Shown here piece by piece: positions 17,231-25,915 of a DNA stretch of 64,000 bases (within the stretch, counting starts at the first letter, position 1; the number at the start of each line of letters is the position of its first letter). The notes beneath the pieces are model-generated. The model did not search any database and was not told where the DNA came from. It saw only the letters and a list, made by a program, of their open reading frames with translations. The position numbers and the translations under genes are program-made. This stretch comes from Undibacterium_A arcticum (GTDB lineage Bacteria; Pseudomonadota; Gammaproteobacteria; Burkholderiales; Burkholderiaceae_D): NCBI RefSeq assembly GCF_042660705.1, contig NZ_JBHSUQ010000001.1; one strand, given 5' to 3'.

Positions 17231-18484
17231 ATGCTAAAAATATCATCATTCGAACTTTCGCCGCGCGCCATGTTGTGCACAAGTTTTACCATCCTGTTGG
17301 CCGCATGCGGCGGTGGTTCGGGTACTGATACGTCGCAAACCACGTCACCTGAATTCTTGAAGAGTGCACAAGCCAGTGCAGACTCCAACGGATCCGTGAG
17401 CCCCACTCCGACTACGGATACGACTATAGCTGCGGCTACTAGCACGGCAACGACTACGGCTACGACGTACAACCTGTATGTTTCAACCACCGGTTCCGAT
17501 TCCAACACGGGTACGCAATCGGCACCATTCAAGACGATCCTGAAGGCGTCGCAGGTGGCCAAGCCTGACACCACGGTGCATGTGGCCCCTGGCACGTACA
17601 CGGGTGGATTCCAGACCACCGTGAGCGGTACCTCGAGCGGGCGCATCCGTTTCGTGTCCGATACCAAATGGGGCGCCAAGATCACGGGTAGCAGCAGCGG
17701 TGAAAATCTGTGGGACGTCCGCGGCAATTACATCGACGTCGATGGCTTCGAGTTTGACGGCACCGGTGCCTCGGTAATCACCATCGGCATCTATCTGGGC
17801 GGCTCGTATGGCGTCGCGAAGAACAACCTGGTGCATGACATCGCGACCACCATCGCCTGCTCCGGGCACGGTGCGGCCGGCATCGAGACCGACAATTATT
17901 ATGGCGGCGTACACAATGACGCGCGCAATAACATCGTTCACCATGTCGGTTCCAACGGTTGCGGTTATTACCAGGGCATTTACCTGTCGACTTCGGGTAT
18001 CGCTGACAACAACCTGATCTACGCCATCTCGAACACCGGCATCACCTCATGGCATAACGCGACCAACCTGACTATCACCAACAACACGGTCTTCGGTAAT
18101 GGCCAGGGCATCACGATTGGCGGCGGCGGCTACTACAATGGTTTCGCTGGCCCGCATGATTACTCGATCGTTGCGAACAATATCGTTTATGACAATACCG
18201 GAACCGGTATTGACGAGGAAGGAACGACTGGCACGCACAACCAGTACATGAACAACCTGTCATACGGCAATGGCGGTAACTTTAGCCTGCGTAATGGTCT
18301 GACACATACCGGGACGATCACGGCGGACCCGCAGTTCGCCAATTACATCAGAACCGGCGGCGGCGATTATCGCCTGAAGAACACCTCGCCGGCGATCGCT
18401 ACAGCCGCGAAGACCTATTTGCCGACCATCGATCTGCCGGGTGCGACACGACTGCAGGCCGATATGGGAGCGTATAAATACTAA
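17231..18484 (+). CDS. Right-handed beta-helix lipoprotein C
   Basis: 417 residues counted from the ATG that aligns with the other family members (MLKISSFELSPRAM); an earlier in-frame ATG at 17135 lies in the conserved leader and is unlikely to be used. Lipobox LAAC followed by GGGSGTD. Unlike A and D there is no Pro-Ala tract: the linker is Thr-rich (TDTTIAAATSTATTTATT). The beta-helix domain is close to gene D in its first half (SGENLWDVRGNYIDV, SGHGAAG) and then diverges (MNNLSYGNGGNFSLRNG). Likely outer-membrane anchored, role in EPS handling or adhesion inferred only. Confidence 0.85.
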   Translation: MLKISSFELSPRAMLCTSFTILLAACGGGSGTDTSQTTSPEFLKSAQASADSNGSVSPTPTTDTTIAAATSTATTTATTYNLYVSTTGSDSNTGTQSAPFKTILKASQVAKPDTTVHVAPGTYTGGFQTTVSGTSSGRIRFVSDTKWGAKITGSSSGENLWDVRGNYIDVDGFEFDGTGASVITIGIYLGGSYGVAKNNLVHDIATTIACSGHGAAGIETDNYYGGVHNDARNNIVHHVGSNGCGYYQGIYLSTSGIADNNLIYAISNTGITSWHNATNLTITNNTVFGNGQGITIGGGGYYNGFAGPHDYSIVANNIVYDNTGTGIDEEGTTGTHNQYMNNLSYGNGGNFSLRNGLTHTGTITADPQFANYIRTGGGDYRLKNTSPAIATAAKTYLPTIDLPGATRLQADMGAYKY

Positions 18485-18600
18485 GCCAAGGTATCGGGAG
18501 CGCTGAACCCGGAGCGGCGGGTCGGATAAATAGCGTGGTCTGGTCGACAGCGCCAATAACATCCATCGCACCAATCAGATGATCCGGTCGTGCAAGATCG

Positions 18601-18635
18601 CAGGGAAGTCGACGACAACCGACTTCCCTGTTTTT
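18601..18635 (+). terminator. Intrinsic terminator of gene C
   Basis: CAGGGAAGTCG (18601-18611)/CGACTTCCCTG (18620-18630) with five T after the stem. Confidence 0.8.
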
Positions 18636-18649
18636 GCCGGACGCGCCCA

Positions 18650-18930
18650 GTCAGGCGCCCGCGCAAGTTCGCCACGGGTGAATGCATAGCAGAGGCCGGT
18701 CAGTTCAGTTCCGTGTTGCACATCGGTCCTGTTCCTCCAATTCGGACGAATGTTGCGTAAGACGCATGTCACGGATACGTGTGGAATGCTTGTCGCGCTG
18801 GCATGCTGCGTTGCAGACATTTCCTGAGAATTTCAGAACGGCAATTGCTCAAGTTTTAACATGCGGTGGGTCAACGTTAAGCAAAAAGCTGTGCATTGCT
18901 TTCTCCCTGCCAATTGAAAAATTGGCAGGG
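18650..18930 (+). repeat. Upstream repeat block (copy 3) with strong hairpin
   Basis: A diverged copy of the block at 12160-12490, beginning TCAGGCGCCCGCGCAAGTTC. At its end 18906-18915 (CCTGCCAATT) pairs perfectly with 18920-18929 (AATTGGCAGG) around a GAAA tetraloop. The other copies keep only part of this stem. No gene. Confidence 0.6.
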
Positions 18931-19216
18931 TTCCATCAAAAAACTGCATTCAAGCGCGGATTTTTTGCTCAAATATAATTTTTTTGTTGAAAAGGATCTA
19001 CCACTTTCGTTCAAAAAAAGTGATGCCTTGAAACACGAAATCGCCCCGGTGTGCCAAGCAGCATCACGCTGGTTTCATAAAAACAATGATGTTTTGAAAA
19101 TACACCCTTGCAATTGATTATTTCCCAGCATGAAATTTTTTCTGAGAAATAGTGTAACCAAGCAACTTGATGCTCCTCAAAAAGTTCGCTTAAATCAATT
19201 ACTCGGGATAATTTTC
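18931..19216 (+). promoter_or_regulatory. Conserved leader of surface-protein gene D (most diverged)
   Basis: Fourth leader copy. The usual CCGCG hairpin is degenerate (AAAAACTGCATTCAAGCGCGG), and the GACAGGCGC block is replaced by GAAACACG. The downstream parts (GCAGCATCACGCTG, CCTTGCAATTGATTATTTCC, CTCAAAAAGTTCGCTTAAAT) are kept. Start ATG 19217 follows GGGATAATTTTC, a poorer ribosome-binding site than in the other copies. Confidence 0.5.
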
Positions 19217-20482
19217 ATGCTAAAAATGTCATCATTCAGACTCTCGCCGCGCGCCATGTTGTGCACTAGCTTTACAGTCCTGCTGGCATCTTGTGGTGGT
19301 GGTTCTGGCGCCGATGCTGTCCAGGCCGATACCGCGGCCGACGCACAAACTGCGCAGGTTCAGCTCGACGCAAGAAACCATCACCATTCGGGTGGTACCA
19401 CTGCACCGACACCGACACCGACACCTGCACCTGCACCAGCACCAGCACCGACATCGCCTACGACATACAACCTGTATGTTTCAACCACCGGTTCCGACTC
19501 CAACGCGGGTACGCAATCCGCACCATTCAAGACGATCCTGAAGGCGTCGCAGGTGGCCAAGCCTGACACCACGGTGCATGTGGCCCCTGGCACTTACACC
19601 GGTGGATTCCAGACCACCGTGAGCGGTACCTCGAGCGGGCGCATCCGTTTCGTGTCCGATACCAAATGGGGCGCCAAGATCACGGGTAGCAGCAGCGGTG
19701 AAAATCTGTGGGACGTCCGCGGCAATTACATCGACGTCGATGGCTTCGAGTTTGACGGCACCGGTGCCTCGGTAATCACCATCGGCATCTATCTGGGCGG
19801 CTCGTATGGCGTCGCGAAGAACAACCTGGTGCATGACATCGCGACCACCATCGCCTGCTCCGGGCACGGTGCGGCCGGCATCGAGACCGACAATTATTAT
19901 GGCGGCGTACACAATGACGCGCGCAATAACATCGTTCACCATGTCGGTTCCAACGGTTGCGGTTATTACCAGGGCATTTACCTGTCGACTTCGGGTATCG
20001 CTGACAACAACCTGGTCTACGCCATCTCGAACACCGGCATCACCTCATGGCATAACGCGACCAACCTGACCATCACCAACAACACGATCTTTGGTAATGG
20101 CCAGGGCATCACGGTTGGCGGCGGCGGCTACTACAACGGTTTCTCTGGCCCGAATGACTATTCGATCGTTGCGAACAATATTGTTTATGACAATGCCGGA
20201 ACCGGTATTGACGAGGAAGGAGCGACTGGCACGCACAACAAGTACGTGAACAACCTGTCATACGGCAATGGCTGCAACTTTCGCCTGCGTAATGGTCTGA
20301 CACATACCGGGACGATCACGGCGAACCCGCAGTTCGTCAATTACATCAAAACCGGCAACGGCGATTATCACCTGAAGAGCAGCTCGCCGGCGGTCGCTAC
20401 AGGTGCAAAGACCTATTTGCCTACCATCGATCTGCAGGGTCATACACGACTGCAGGCCGATATGGGAGCGTATAAATACTAG
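19217..20482 (+). CDS. Right-handed beta-helix lipoprotein D
   Basis: 421 residues from the family-conserved ATG. Lipobox LASC with Cys followed by GGGSGAD. The N-terminal spacer is unique (DARNHHHSGGTT, a His-rich patch about residues 58-62), then a short Pro-Thr/Pro-Ala linker. The beta-helix domain is nearly identical to gene C up to about 20000 and then differs (GCNFRLRNG, LQGHTRLQADMGAYKY). It is the copy adjacent to the complete PAP2 gene and so may be the ancestral member of the tandem array. Confidence 0.85.
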   Translation: MLKMSSFRLSPRAMLCTSFTVLLASCGGGSGADAVQADTAADAQTAQVQLDARNHHHSGGTTAPTPTPTPAPAPAPAPTSPTTYNLYVSTTGSDSNAGTQSAPFKTILKASQVAKPDTTVHVAPGTYTGGFQTTVSGTSSGRIRFVSDTKWGAKITGSSSGENLWDVRGNYIDVDGFEFDGTGASVITIGIYLGGSYGVAKNNLVHDIATTIACSGHGAAGIETDNYYGGVHNDARNNIVHHVGSNGCGYYQGIYLSTSGIADNNLVYAISNTGITSWHNATNLTITNNTIFGNGQGITVGGGGYYNGFSGPNDYSIVANNIVYDNAGTGIDEEGATGTHNKYVNNLSYGNGCNFRLRNGLTHTGTITANPQFVNYIKTGNGDYHLKSSSPAVATGAKTYLPTIDLQGHTRLQADMGAYKY

Positions 20483-20591
20483 GTATCGGGAGCGCTGAGC
20501 CTGGAGCGGCGGTCGGATAAATATCGTTGTCTGGTCGATAGCGACAATAATATCCGTCGCACCAATCAGATGATCCGGTGATGCATGATCG

Positions 20592-20628
20592 CAGGGAAGT
20601 CGACGATAGCCGACGTCCCTGTTTTTTT
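20592..20628 (+). terminator. Terminator of gene D
   Basis: Arms CAGGGAAGTCG (20592-20602) and CGACGTCCCTG (20611-20621) pair with one internal mismatch, followed by seven T. It lies between the convergent beta-helix and PAP2 genes. Confidence 0.75.
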
Positions 20629-20654
20629 GCAGGACGCGTCCAGGGCTTGGCAAT

Positions 20655-21300
20655 TTACCAGAAGTGATTGCCGAAATACGTGTCCGCATGCTTGTCCAAC
20701 TCCCATGTGGTCCAACTGTAGAGCTGGTGGCGGCCGGACAGATCGAGTGCAATGCGTATTAGCCAATATCCGGGCGATAGTGGCTCGGCATAACGGATGT
20801 AAAAGAAATAATATGCCCAGTGGGATTGCCCACCAGTTCAGTTTTGGCGAACGATGAACTCGCAGCTTGTACAGGGCGGCGAGGCTGACAATGGCGCCGA
20901 GCACGCAGCCGGCAATAACTTCTGACGCCGAGTGCTCGTCCAGCATCACCAGCAGCAGCGCCATCAACATGCCGCACCCTAGGCCGGCCCATATTCCGGC
21001 GGCGCGCACATGCGGGTCCGCATGGCGCAGTCCCAGGAAAAATATCACCGGCATAATCGCCGTCGTTAGTGTCGCGTGCCCGCTCAGCGCCTTGAAGTCG
21101 AGTGAGCGTATGCCTGTGCCCCACGCCAGAAATGCGATCTTGGAAAATGCGACCAAACTGATCCCGAGCGCGATCAGCAGGCACCACCATACGGCGACGC
21201 GCCAGGTGCTGCGCGTAACAAGCAATGCCGCGATCGCTGCGGCAGCGGGCACCATCACAGCCACGTCGCCGAGATGGACGATTCTCGTCCATGGAATCAT
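20655..21300 (-). CDS. PAP2 superfamily phosphatase, copy 1 (frameshifted near 3' end)
   Basis: Integral membrane phosphatase, about 215 residues when repaired. Visible PAP2 motifs are a Lys/Arg motif in KIAFLAWGTGIRSLDF, the SGH motif (KALSGHATLTT) and the third motif around EHSASEVIAGC. Several hydrophobic helices flank them. Start ATG 21300 (MIPWTRI) is chosen by similarity to the paralogue at 43694. One T is missing near 20808; adding it to the TTT run restores FFYIRYAEPLSPGYW and the natural end GNHFW. A role in recycling undecaprenyl diphosphate or in phosphate removal from lipid-linked glycan intermediates is plausible but inferred. Confidence 0.75.
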
Positions 21301-21472
21301 GAAAACGGCATTCCTTCTGTTGACCCCAACGCGGCCGTCTCGATCGGTGACGGCCACGCTGCTGGCAGCGAGCGACCGGCGGTGCTGCCACCAGCGTTGG
21401 AGAGCATTTCAATCGAGATCAACCCGGCCACGGAAACCAGTCTGTAGCGGGGCGAAGACGCTTCGATCCCGA

Positions 21473-22063
21473 TCAATGGACGATCGCAACAAGAGTGGAA
21501 AATATGATGCGCAGATCCATCAAGAAACTGCGCTCCCGAACATAGCGAAGGTAGTATTCGAGCTTGGCAGGCAAAATCACCTCGATGTAAGTTCGCTCGG
21601 AATTGGCTGCGGTGCCGAGCAGCTCGCTTTCTGCCTTGTATTCGATGGACGCCCAGTCAGTGATGCCGGGCGGTACTGACAGCACGATATCGCCAACGTC
21701 CTTCGGATAATAAGCAACATAACGCGGAACCTCTGGCCGCGGACCTACCAGGCTCATCTCTCCGAGAAGGACGTTGATTAATTGGGGTAATTCATCAATT
21801 TTGTAATGCCGCAAGAAGCGACCGGCGTTGGTGATCCGCGCATCGCTTCCGATCGTGATGTTGGATTTGGCTTCGGAGCCGACCACCATGGTACGGAATT
21901 TAATGTAAAACGGAACCCGATGGCGACCTATTCGTTGCTGGCGAAAGAAAACGGGGCCGGCTGAATCAAGCTTGACCCAGCACGCCACCACCACAAGTAG
22001 CGGCGCAATGCATATCAGGCCAGTCAACGAGGCGATAAAGTCGAATATGCGCTTGATCAGCAT
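21473..22063 (-). CDS. Undecaprenyl-phosphate sugar phosphotransferase (initiating transferase)
   Basis: Bacterial sugar transferase domain, 196 residues. It transfers a sugar-1-phosphate from a nucleotide sugar to undecaprenyl phosphate, the first step of repeat-unit assembly. One N-terminal helix (ASLTGLICIAPLLVVVACWV) is followed by the catalytic core with FRQQRIGRH, FYIKFRTM and GEMSLVGPRPEVPRY, the standard motifs of the WcaJ/PglC family. It is a short form without the four extra helices of WcaJ. It is the last biosynthetic gene of the minus-strand run before PAP2. Sugar specificity is unknown. Confidence 0.92.
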   Translation of the reverse strand: MLIKRIFDFIASLTGLICIAPLLVVVACWVKLDSAGPVFFRQQRIGRHRVPFYIKFRTMVVGSEAKSNITIGSDARITNAGRFLRHYKIDELPQLINVLLGEMSLVGPRPEVPRYVAYYPKDVGDIVLSVPPGITDWASIEYKAESELLGTAANSERTYIEVILPAKLEYYLRYVRERSFLMDLRIIFSTLVAIVH

Positions 22064-22188
22064 AATCCTGGAAACGGCAGTTGACCGCTTGTTAGCTTCG
22101 ATAGGTTCATGAATTGACTGAAATTTTTCATCGCTAAACAGTTCTCCGTGTAGGTGAGAGTGCTACAGGCGCGATTGCACGATTTTCC

Positions 22189-22292
22189 GGTGGCCGGCAT
22201 CCCGGCCACCGCAAAACACACACTTGCCGTTCGCATGTTCGCTTGCAAGCGAACACCATTACGCAGGCGGATGGCGTGCCATCCGAAACCCC
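22189..22292 (-). repeat. REP-like palindromic element, copy C
   Basis: GGTGGCCGG/CCGGCCACC arms with a four-base loop at 22189-22210, a perfect palindrome built on GTTCGCTTG at 22237-22254, and GGATGGC/GCCATCC arms at 22269-22284, ending GAAACCCCTGCT. Spacer and end match copies A and B. It fills most of the gap between the sugar transferase and the aminotransferase. The rest of that gap (22064-22188) shows nothing recognisable. Confidence 0.65.
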
Positions 22293-22324
22293 TGCTTCAG
22301 CTCGTACCTGTCCATCCACCGTTT

Positions 22325-23611
22325 CTAGGATAATAATTCGTGCAATGTGGAGATAACCCTTTGCTGATCGGCATCGGTCATGCTTGTGTAGAGCGGCAAA
22401 CTCAACATCGACTGGTAGGCCGCGTCGGCGTGGGGGAACTGTTCCGCCGTCAAATGATAGGTATCGCGCCAGTATGGATGTCGGTGCAATGGAATGTAAT
22501 GCACACTGGTACCGATCCCGTGTTCGGACAGCTTCTGGATAAGTTCGTCACGTCCCAGGCGTGCCTTCGCCGTCAGACGCACTACAAATAAATGCCAGGC
22601 ATGGGAGCCATGCTCGCTGGTTCCGGCCGGCATGGTCAATGGCAGGCCCTGCAGACCCTCGAAATACGCATACGCCAAATGCTGACGCCGCAGCAGAAAG
22701 CGGTCGATCTTGCGTAGCTGATGGATACCCAGCGCCGATGCAATATCGGTCAGGTTGTATTTGAATCCCGGTGCCACCACCTCGTAGAACCACGCGGGTG
22801 TTTTGGAGACATAACGATCGAAGGCGTCACGACTGATGCCATGAATGCGCATGATTTTGATGCGCTCGGCAAGTTTTGGGTCGCGCGTAATCACCATACC
22901 GCCCTCGCCGGTGGTCATGGTCTTATTTGCATAGAAGCTGAAGACGGTGATGTCGCTGGCCAGCGTGCCGATCAGTTTGCCCTTGTAGCGGGTAGGGAAC
23001 GCATGCGCGGCATCTTCAACCACGCGCAGTCCGCTCGCCTGTGCGAGATCGAGAATGGCGTCCATGTCGCAAGCCAGTCCCGCATAGTGCACCGGCATGA
23101 TTACCTTGGTGCGCGAGCTGATCGCCGCCTTGATGGTGTTGACATCGACATTCATGCTGACCGGGTCGATATCGACCAGAACCGGATCGGCGCCAAGGTA
23201 GCGCACCACTTCGGCAGTTGCAGTAAAGGTCAGCGTCGGGACAATTACTTCATCGCCGGGGCCGACGCCCAATGCTTCCAATGCCAGGTGCAAGCCGGCA
23301 GTGGCGGAGTTGACAGAAATCGCTTCGACGCCATCGCCGATGTAACGCGCGAACTCCTGCTCGAACTGCTTGGTCTTGGGGCCGGTGGTAATCCATCCGG
23401 AGCGCAGGCAGTCGACCACTTCCTGAATTTCTTCGTCGCCGATATCCGGAAGAGCGAAAGGCAAGAATTTCTGTTCAGGCAGGACGCGGTTCCGGCTCCC
23501 TGACGAATTTGGTGTTGCGTCGGCCGTGCCTGCGCTACCAACCGCTACCTGAACGATGCTGGGATCTACACGTGTCGTGGCTAGGGATTGCACTGGCATA
23601 CATGGCTCCAA
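22325..23611 (-). CDS. DegT/DnrJ/EryC1/StrS family aminotransferase (1)
   Basis: PLP-dependent sugar aminotransferase of about 424-428 residues. The PLP-binding lysine is about residue 230 in FYANKTMTTGEGG, and the aspartate/histidine of VVEDAAHAFPT belongs to the cofactor pocket. It would aminate a keto nucleotide sugar, for example one made by a 4,6-dehydratase such as the CapD-like enzyme of the same cluster. The first 40 residues are poorly conserved; the start may be the later ATG at 23599. It overlaps the end of the upstream glycosyltransferase by about 65-77 bases. Confidence 0.9.
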   Translation of the reverse strand: MEPCMPVQSLATTRVDPSIVQVAVGSAGTADATPNSSGSRNRVLPEQKFLPFALPDIGDEEIQEVVDCLRSGWITTGPKTKQFEQEFARYIGDGVEAISVNSATAGLHLALEALGVGPGDEVIVPTLTFTATAEVVRYLGADPVLVDIDPVSMNVDVNTIKAAISSRTKVIMPVHYAGLACDMDAILDLAQASGLRVVEDAAHAFPTRYKGKLIGTLASDITVFSFYANKTMTTGEGGMVITRDPKLAERIKIMRIHGISRDAFDRYVSKTPAWFYEVVAPGFKYNLTDIASALGIHQLRKIDRFLLRRQHLAYAYFEGLQGLPLTMPAGTSEHGSHAWHLFVVRLTAKARLGRDELIQKLSEHGIGTSVHYIPLHRHPYWRDTYHLTAEQFPHADAAYQSMLSLPLYTSMTDADQQRVISTLHELLS

Positions 23612-24854
23612 TTGACATTCGGATCAACCGCCGCAAGCGATTAAATTGTTGGCCCAGAACTGGGTAAGTATGGTTCTGCAGCATGAATGTCCGGCCACGT
23701 TGCGCCAGCGCTCGCCGCTCTTTTTCGCTCAGGGTCAACAACGTGCGGATTCCATCCACCATTGCCTGCGGATCCTCCGGCTGGATCGTGAGTCCGCAGT
23801 TTGCTTCTCTGACGGGATCATTACCCGATTCGATCGCCATTAAGACTGGCCTGCCGGCCATCATGTAATCCATTAATTTGTTGGGAGCAATACCGAAGCG
23901 GAACAGCGGCTGTCTTTGCATGCCGAGATAAGCCACGTCAAACCGCTGCAGCAATGCCGGAATCTGCTCCTTGCTTACCGGATCAAGAAACCAGACGTTA
24001 CTCAGCTGTTCGGCCTGTGCCCGCCTCAGCAAGGCCTTCTTTTCCGGTCCACTGCCGACCAGAACAAAGGCCACCTTGTGGTCATGCATCAACTTGGCTG
24101 CGTTCAAGAAAGTATCCAGTGCGTTCATTACGCCGTGGGTGCCGGCATAGCCGACGACGGAATAACCCTGGCCCTTGATGCGGGACAGTACCTCGTCGGC
24201 TTCCCCCTGCAGCACCGGGCCATCCGCCAGCCACTCGGTCGGATCAATCCCATTGGGTACGATATGAAGTTTGTGCGGTGCCAGGCCACGCGACTGCATG
24301 TATTCCTGTACCTTTGGCAGCATCGATATCACCACATCCGCGTGGCGGTAAGCATAATCTTCCGCGGCCTGTACCAACATGATAAAGGGATGCCATTTCG
24401 ACATGCCACCCAGTTCCATCGGGGACAGAGGCCACAGGTCATGCACCTCATAGACCAACTTCGCCTGTGCCAGCTTGGCGATACGGCGCGCAGGCCAGAT
24501 GTCCATCGGATAGGTGCTGGAAGCGATGACCACATCGGGTTTGAATGACTGCGCAAGATGTTTTCCCTCACGATACAACCGAGCGATGAAGGAAGCCATG
24601 TTGCGTACACGCCAGAGGTTGTTGTCGGAATAGTCCGGTGTCTGAAACCATGTGTACGGAACGCCGCCCACCGTTTCGTCCAACCGGTGCTGCCCCGCGA
24701 GTTGCGGTTGTTTGGCACGAATATGTGACTTGGCCGACGCAACAATTTGTACACGGTGGCCCAGACGCATCCACTCTCGGGCCATGTAATAGGGGCGAAA
24801 TTCCATGCCGTGCATCGGCGAGCCAGCGTAATGATTGATCAGAAGGATATTCAA
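23535..24854 (-). CDS. Glycosyltransferase family 4 (WbuB-like)
   Basis: GT-B fold transferase, about 439 residues. The start is set at TTG 24854, with AGAGG six bases upstream, because the conserved family start NILLINHYAGSP follows at once; an ATG at 24908 would add 18 unlikely residues. N-terminal acceptor domain (MEFRPYYMAREWMRLGH), then SMLPKVQEYM and VPNGIDPTEW, and the donor site with FGIAPNKLMDYMMAGRPVL. Resembles WbuB/L-fucosamine-transferase-type proteins. The last 25 residues look non-conserved. Adds one sugar to the lipid-linked unit; donor unknown. Confidence 0.88.
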   Translation of the reverse strand: MNILLINHYAGSPMHGMEFRPYYMAREWMRLGHRVQIVASAKSHIRAKQPQLAGQHRLDETVGGVPYTWFQTPDYSDNNLWRVRNMASFIARLYREGKHLAQSFKPDVVIASSTYPMDIWPARRIAKLAQAKLVYEVHDLWPLSPMELGGMSKWHPFIMLVQAAEDYAYRHADVVISMLPKVQEYMQSRGLAPHKLHIVPNGIDPTEWLADGPVLQGEADEVLSRIKGQGYSVVGYAGTHGVMNALDTFLNAAKLMHDHKVAFVLVGSGPEKKALLRRAQAEQLSNVWFLDPVSKEQIPALLQRFDVAYLGMQRQPLFRFGIAPNKLMDYMMAGRPVLMAIESGNDPVREANCGLTIQPEDPQAMVDGIRTLLTLSEKERRALAQRGRTFMLQNHTYPVLGQQFNRLRRLIRMSIGAMYASAIPSHDTCRSQHRSGSGW

Positions 24855-24915
24855 TTGCGACCTCTCATTAAGGGCTTGCCGTTCCAAAACTCGCCTTGGA
24901 GGGGCCATTTCCGCC

Positions 24916-25705
24916 CTACCATTTCAGTCCCTCATAGAAGCGGATCACATTGTCTTTGGTATTTTCCCTCCAGTTGGTCTCCCACTGTCGCGGATGGGTC
25001 AGGAAACAAATCTTGTTGTGGCGGCCGATTGCATCAAACGGTGAGGTCGGGTAGTAGTACTGTGGGGCAGGACGGCTGCTGTCGCTGATGTAAATATCAA
25101 AATGCTTTAACAGGTTTGTCATAGCTTTCACACACAATTCCGCACCGATCGCGTAGTTCCTTATCCTTCAGGATTTCGGTGTTTGACAACCTCAAGCGGC
25201 GATTGGCGAAATCGCCATGGCTCGCCACGGTGGTCATCTTAAGCCCGAACCGTCTTTCAATCGAGGTGAAATTGTTGACAAATTCTGCACGAACCTCCGC
25301 CATCCTTTTCATTATTTCCGCCGGATCCCTGATGTGATGTTTCTTGGCAAACGTCGCTATTTCTTCATAGTGATAGCTTGCCTCGCTCCCGTACTCTTCG
25401 ATTTCCCGCATAAACGCAAAATCGAGCGTTGATATCCTGAAGTAGTAGCTCGATTTGATGCCTAATTTTTTTTTTTTTTCGATAGCGAAGATTTTTTTGG
25501 CGGTGCAGACGTCAGTGTCGATATCATGACGGTGGACGATCACCTTCTGCGGGCCAGCACCGTTCAGGGGAATGGAACTGAAAAATGAACGAAGTGAAGT
25601 TTGCAGATATCCAGCGTTCGATGCCAGACGCACCAGTTCTTCATACCGGTCAAATTGCGACGGCACCAGATAATCGTAATATATTCGGTTAAGCAAGGTT
25701 TTCAT
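24916..25705 (-). CDS. Polysaccharide deacetylase-like protein (frameshifted)
   Basis: N-terminal piece 25705-25118 and C-terminal piece to 24916 are in different frames; one A added to the AAA run near 25116 joins them (SYDKN-LLKHFDIYISDSS). The repaired protein of about 263 residues contains VIVHRHDIDTD, a metal-binding His/Asp motif, VASHGDFANRR, and a C-terminal FLTHPRQW. These are the marks of NodB-like deacetylases or related YdjC/NodB hydrolases of EPS clusters. Likely N-deacetylates an amino sugar of the polymer or precursor. Start ATG 25705 (MKTLLNRIYYDYL) is preferred over an upstream ATG. Confidence 0.7.
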
Positions 25706-25915
25706 TGGCCGCCGTCCTTTTGCGATAAGGCCACGCGTAACATCGCGGTACATAACTCCCCCCCCTTCCAACCATCGCATCACCTACATTAGCCTGGCAT
25801 TGGCTGCCGTAACCTGTACTGACGATAGCCAAGATCTGGCATGACACGTCGTGCATTGAGCAAGGTCCATCGTTGCCTACGCCCAAGTCGCCAGTTCAGA
25901 CCCACGATAGTGGAT
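25706..25915. other. Short intergenic gap
   Basis: About 210 bases between the deacetylase-like gene and the next aminotransferase on the same strand. No clear promoter, hairpin or gene is seen. A run of eight C lies near 25760. Confidence 0.4.

Noticed and set aside
20500..22063. Exosortase/PEP-CTERM system
   Set aside because: The AsnB-like and lyase genes are reminiscent of such loci, but no exosortase gene or PEP-CTERM tail was seen; the membrane protein at 20655 is PAP2-type.
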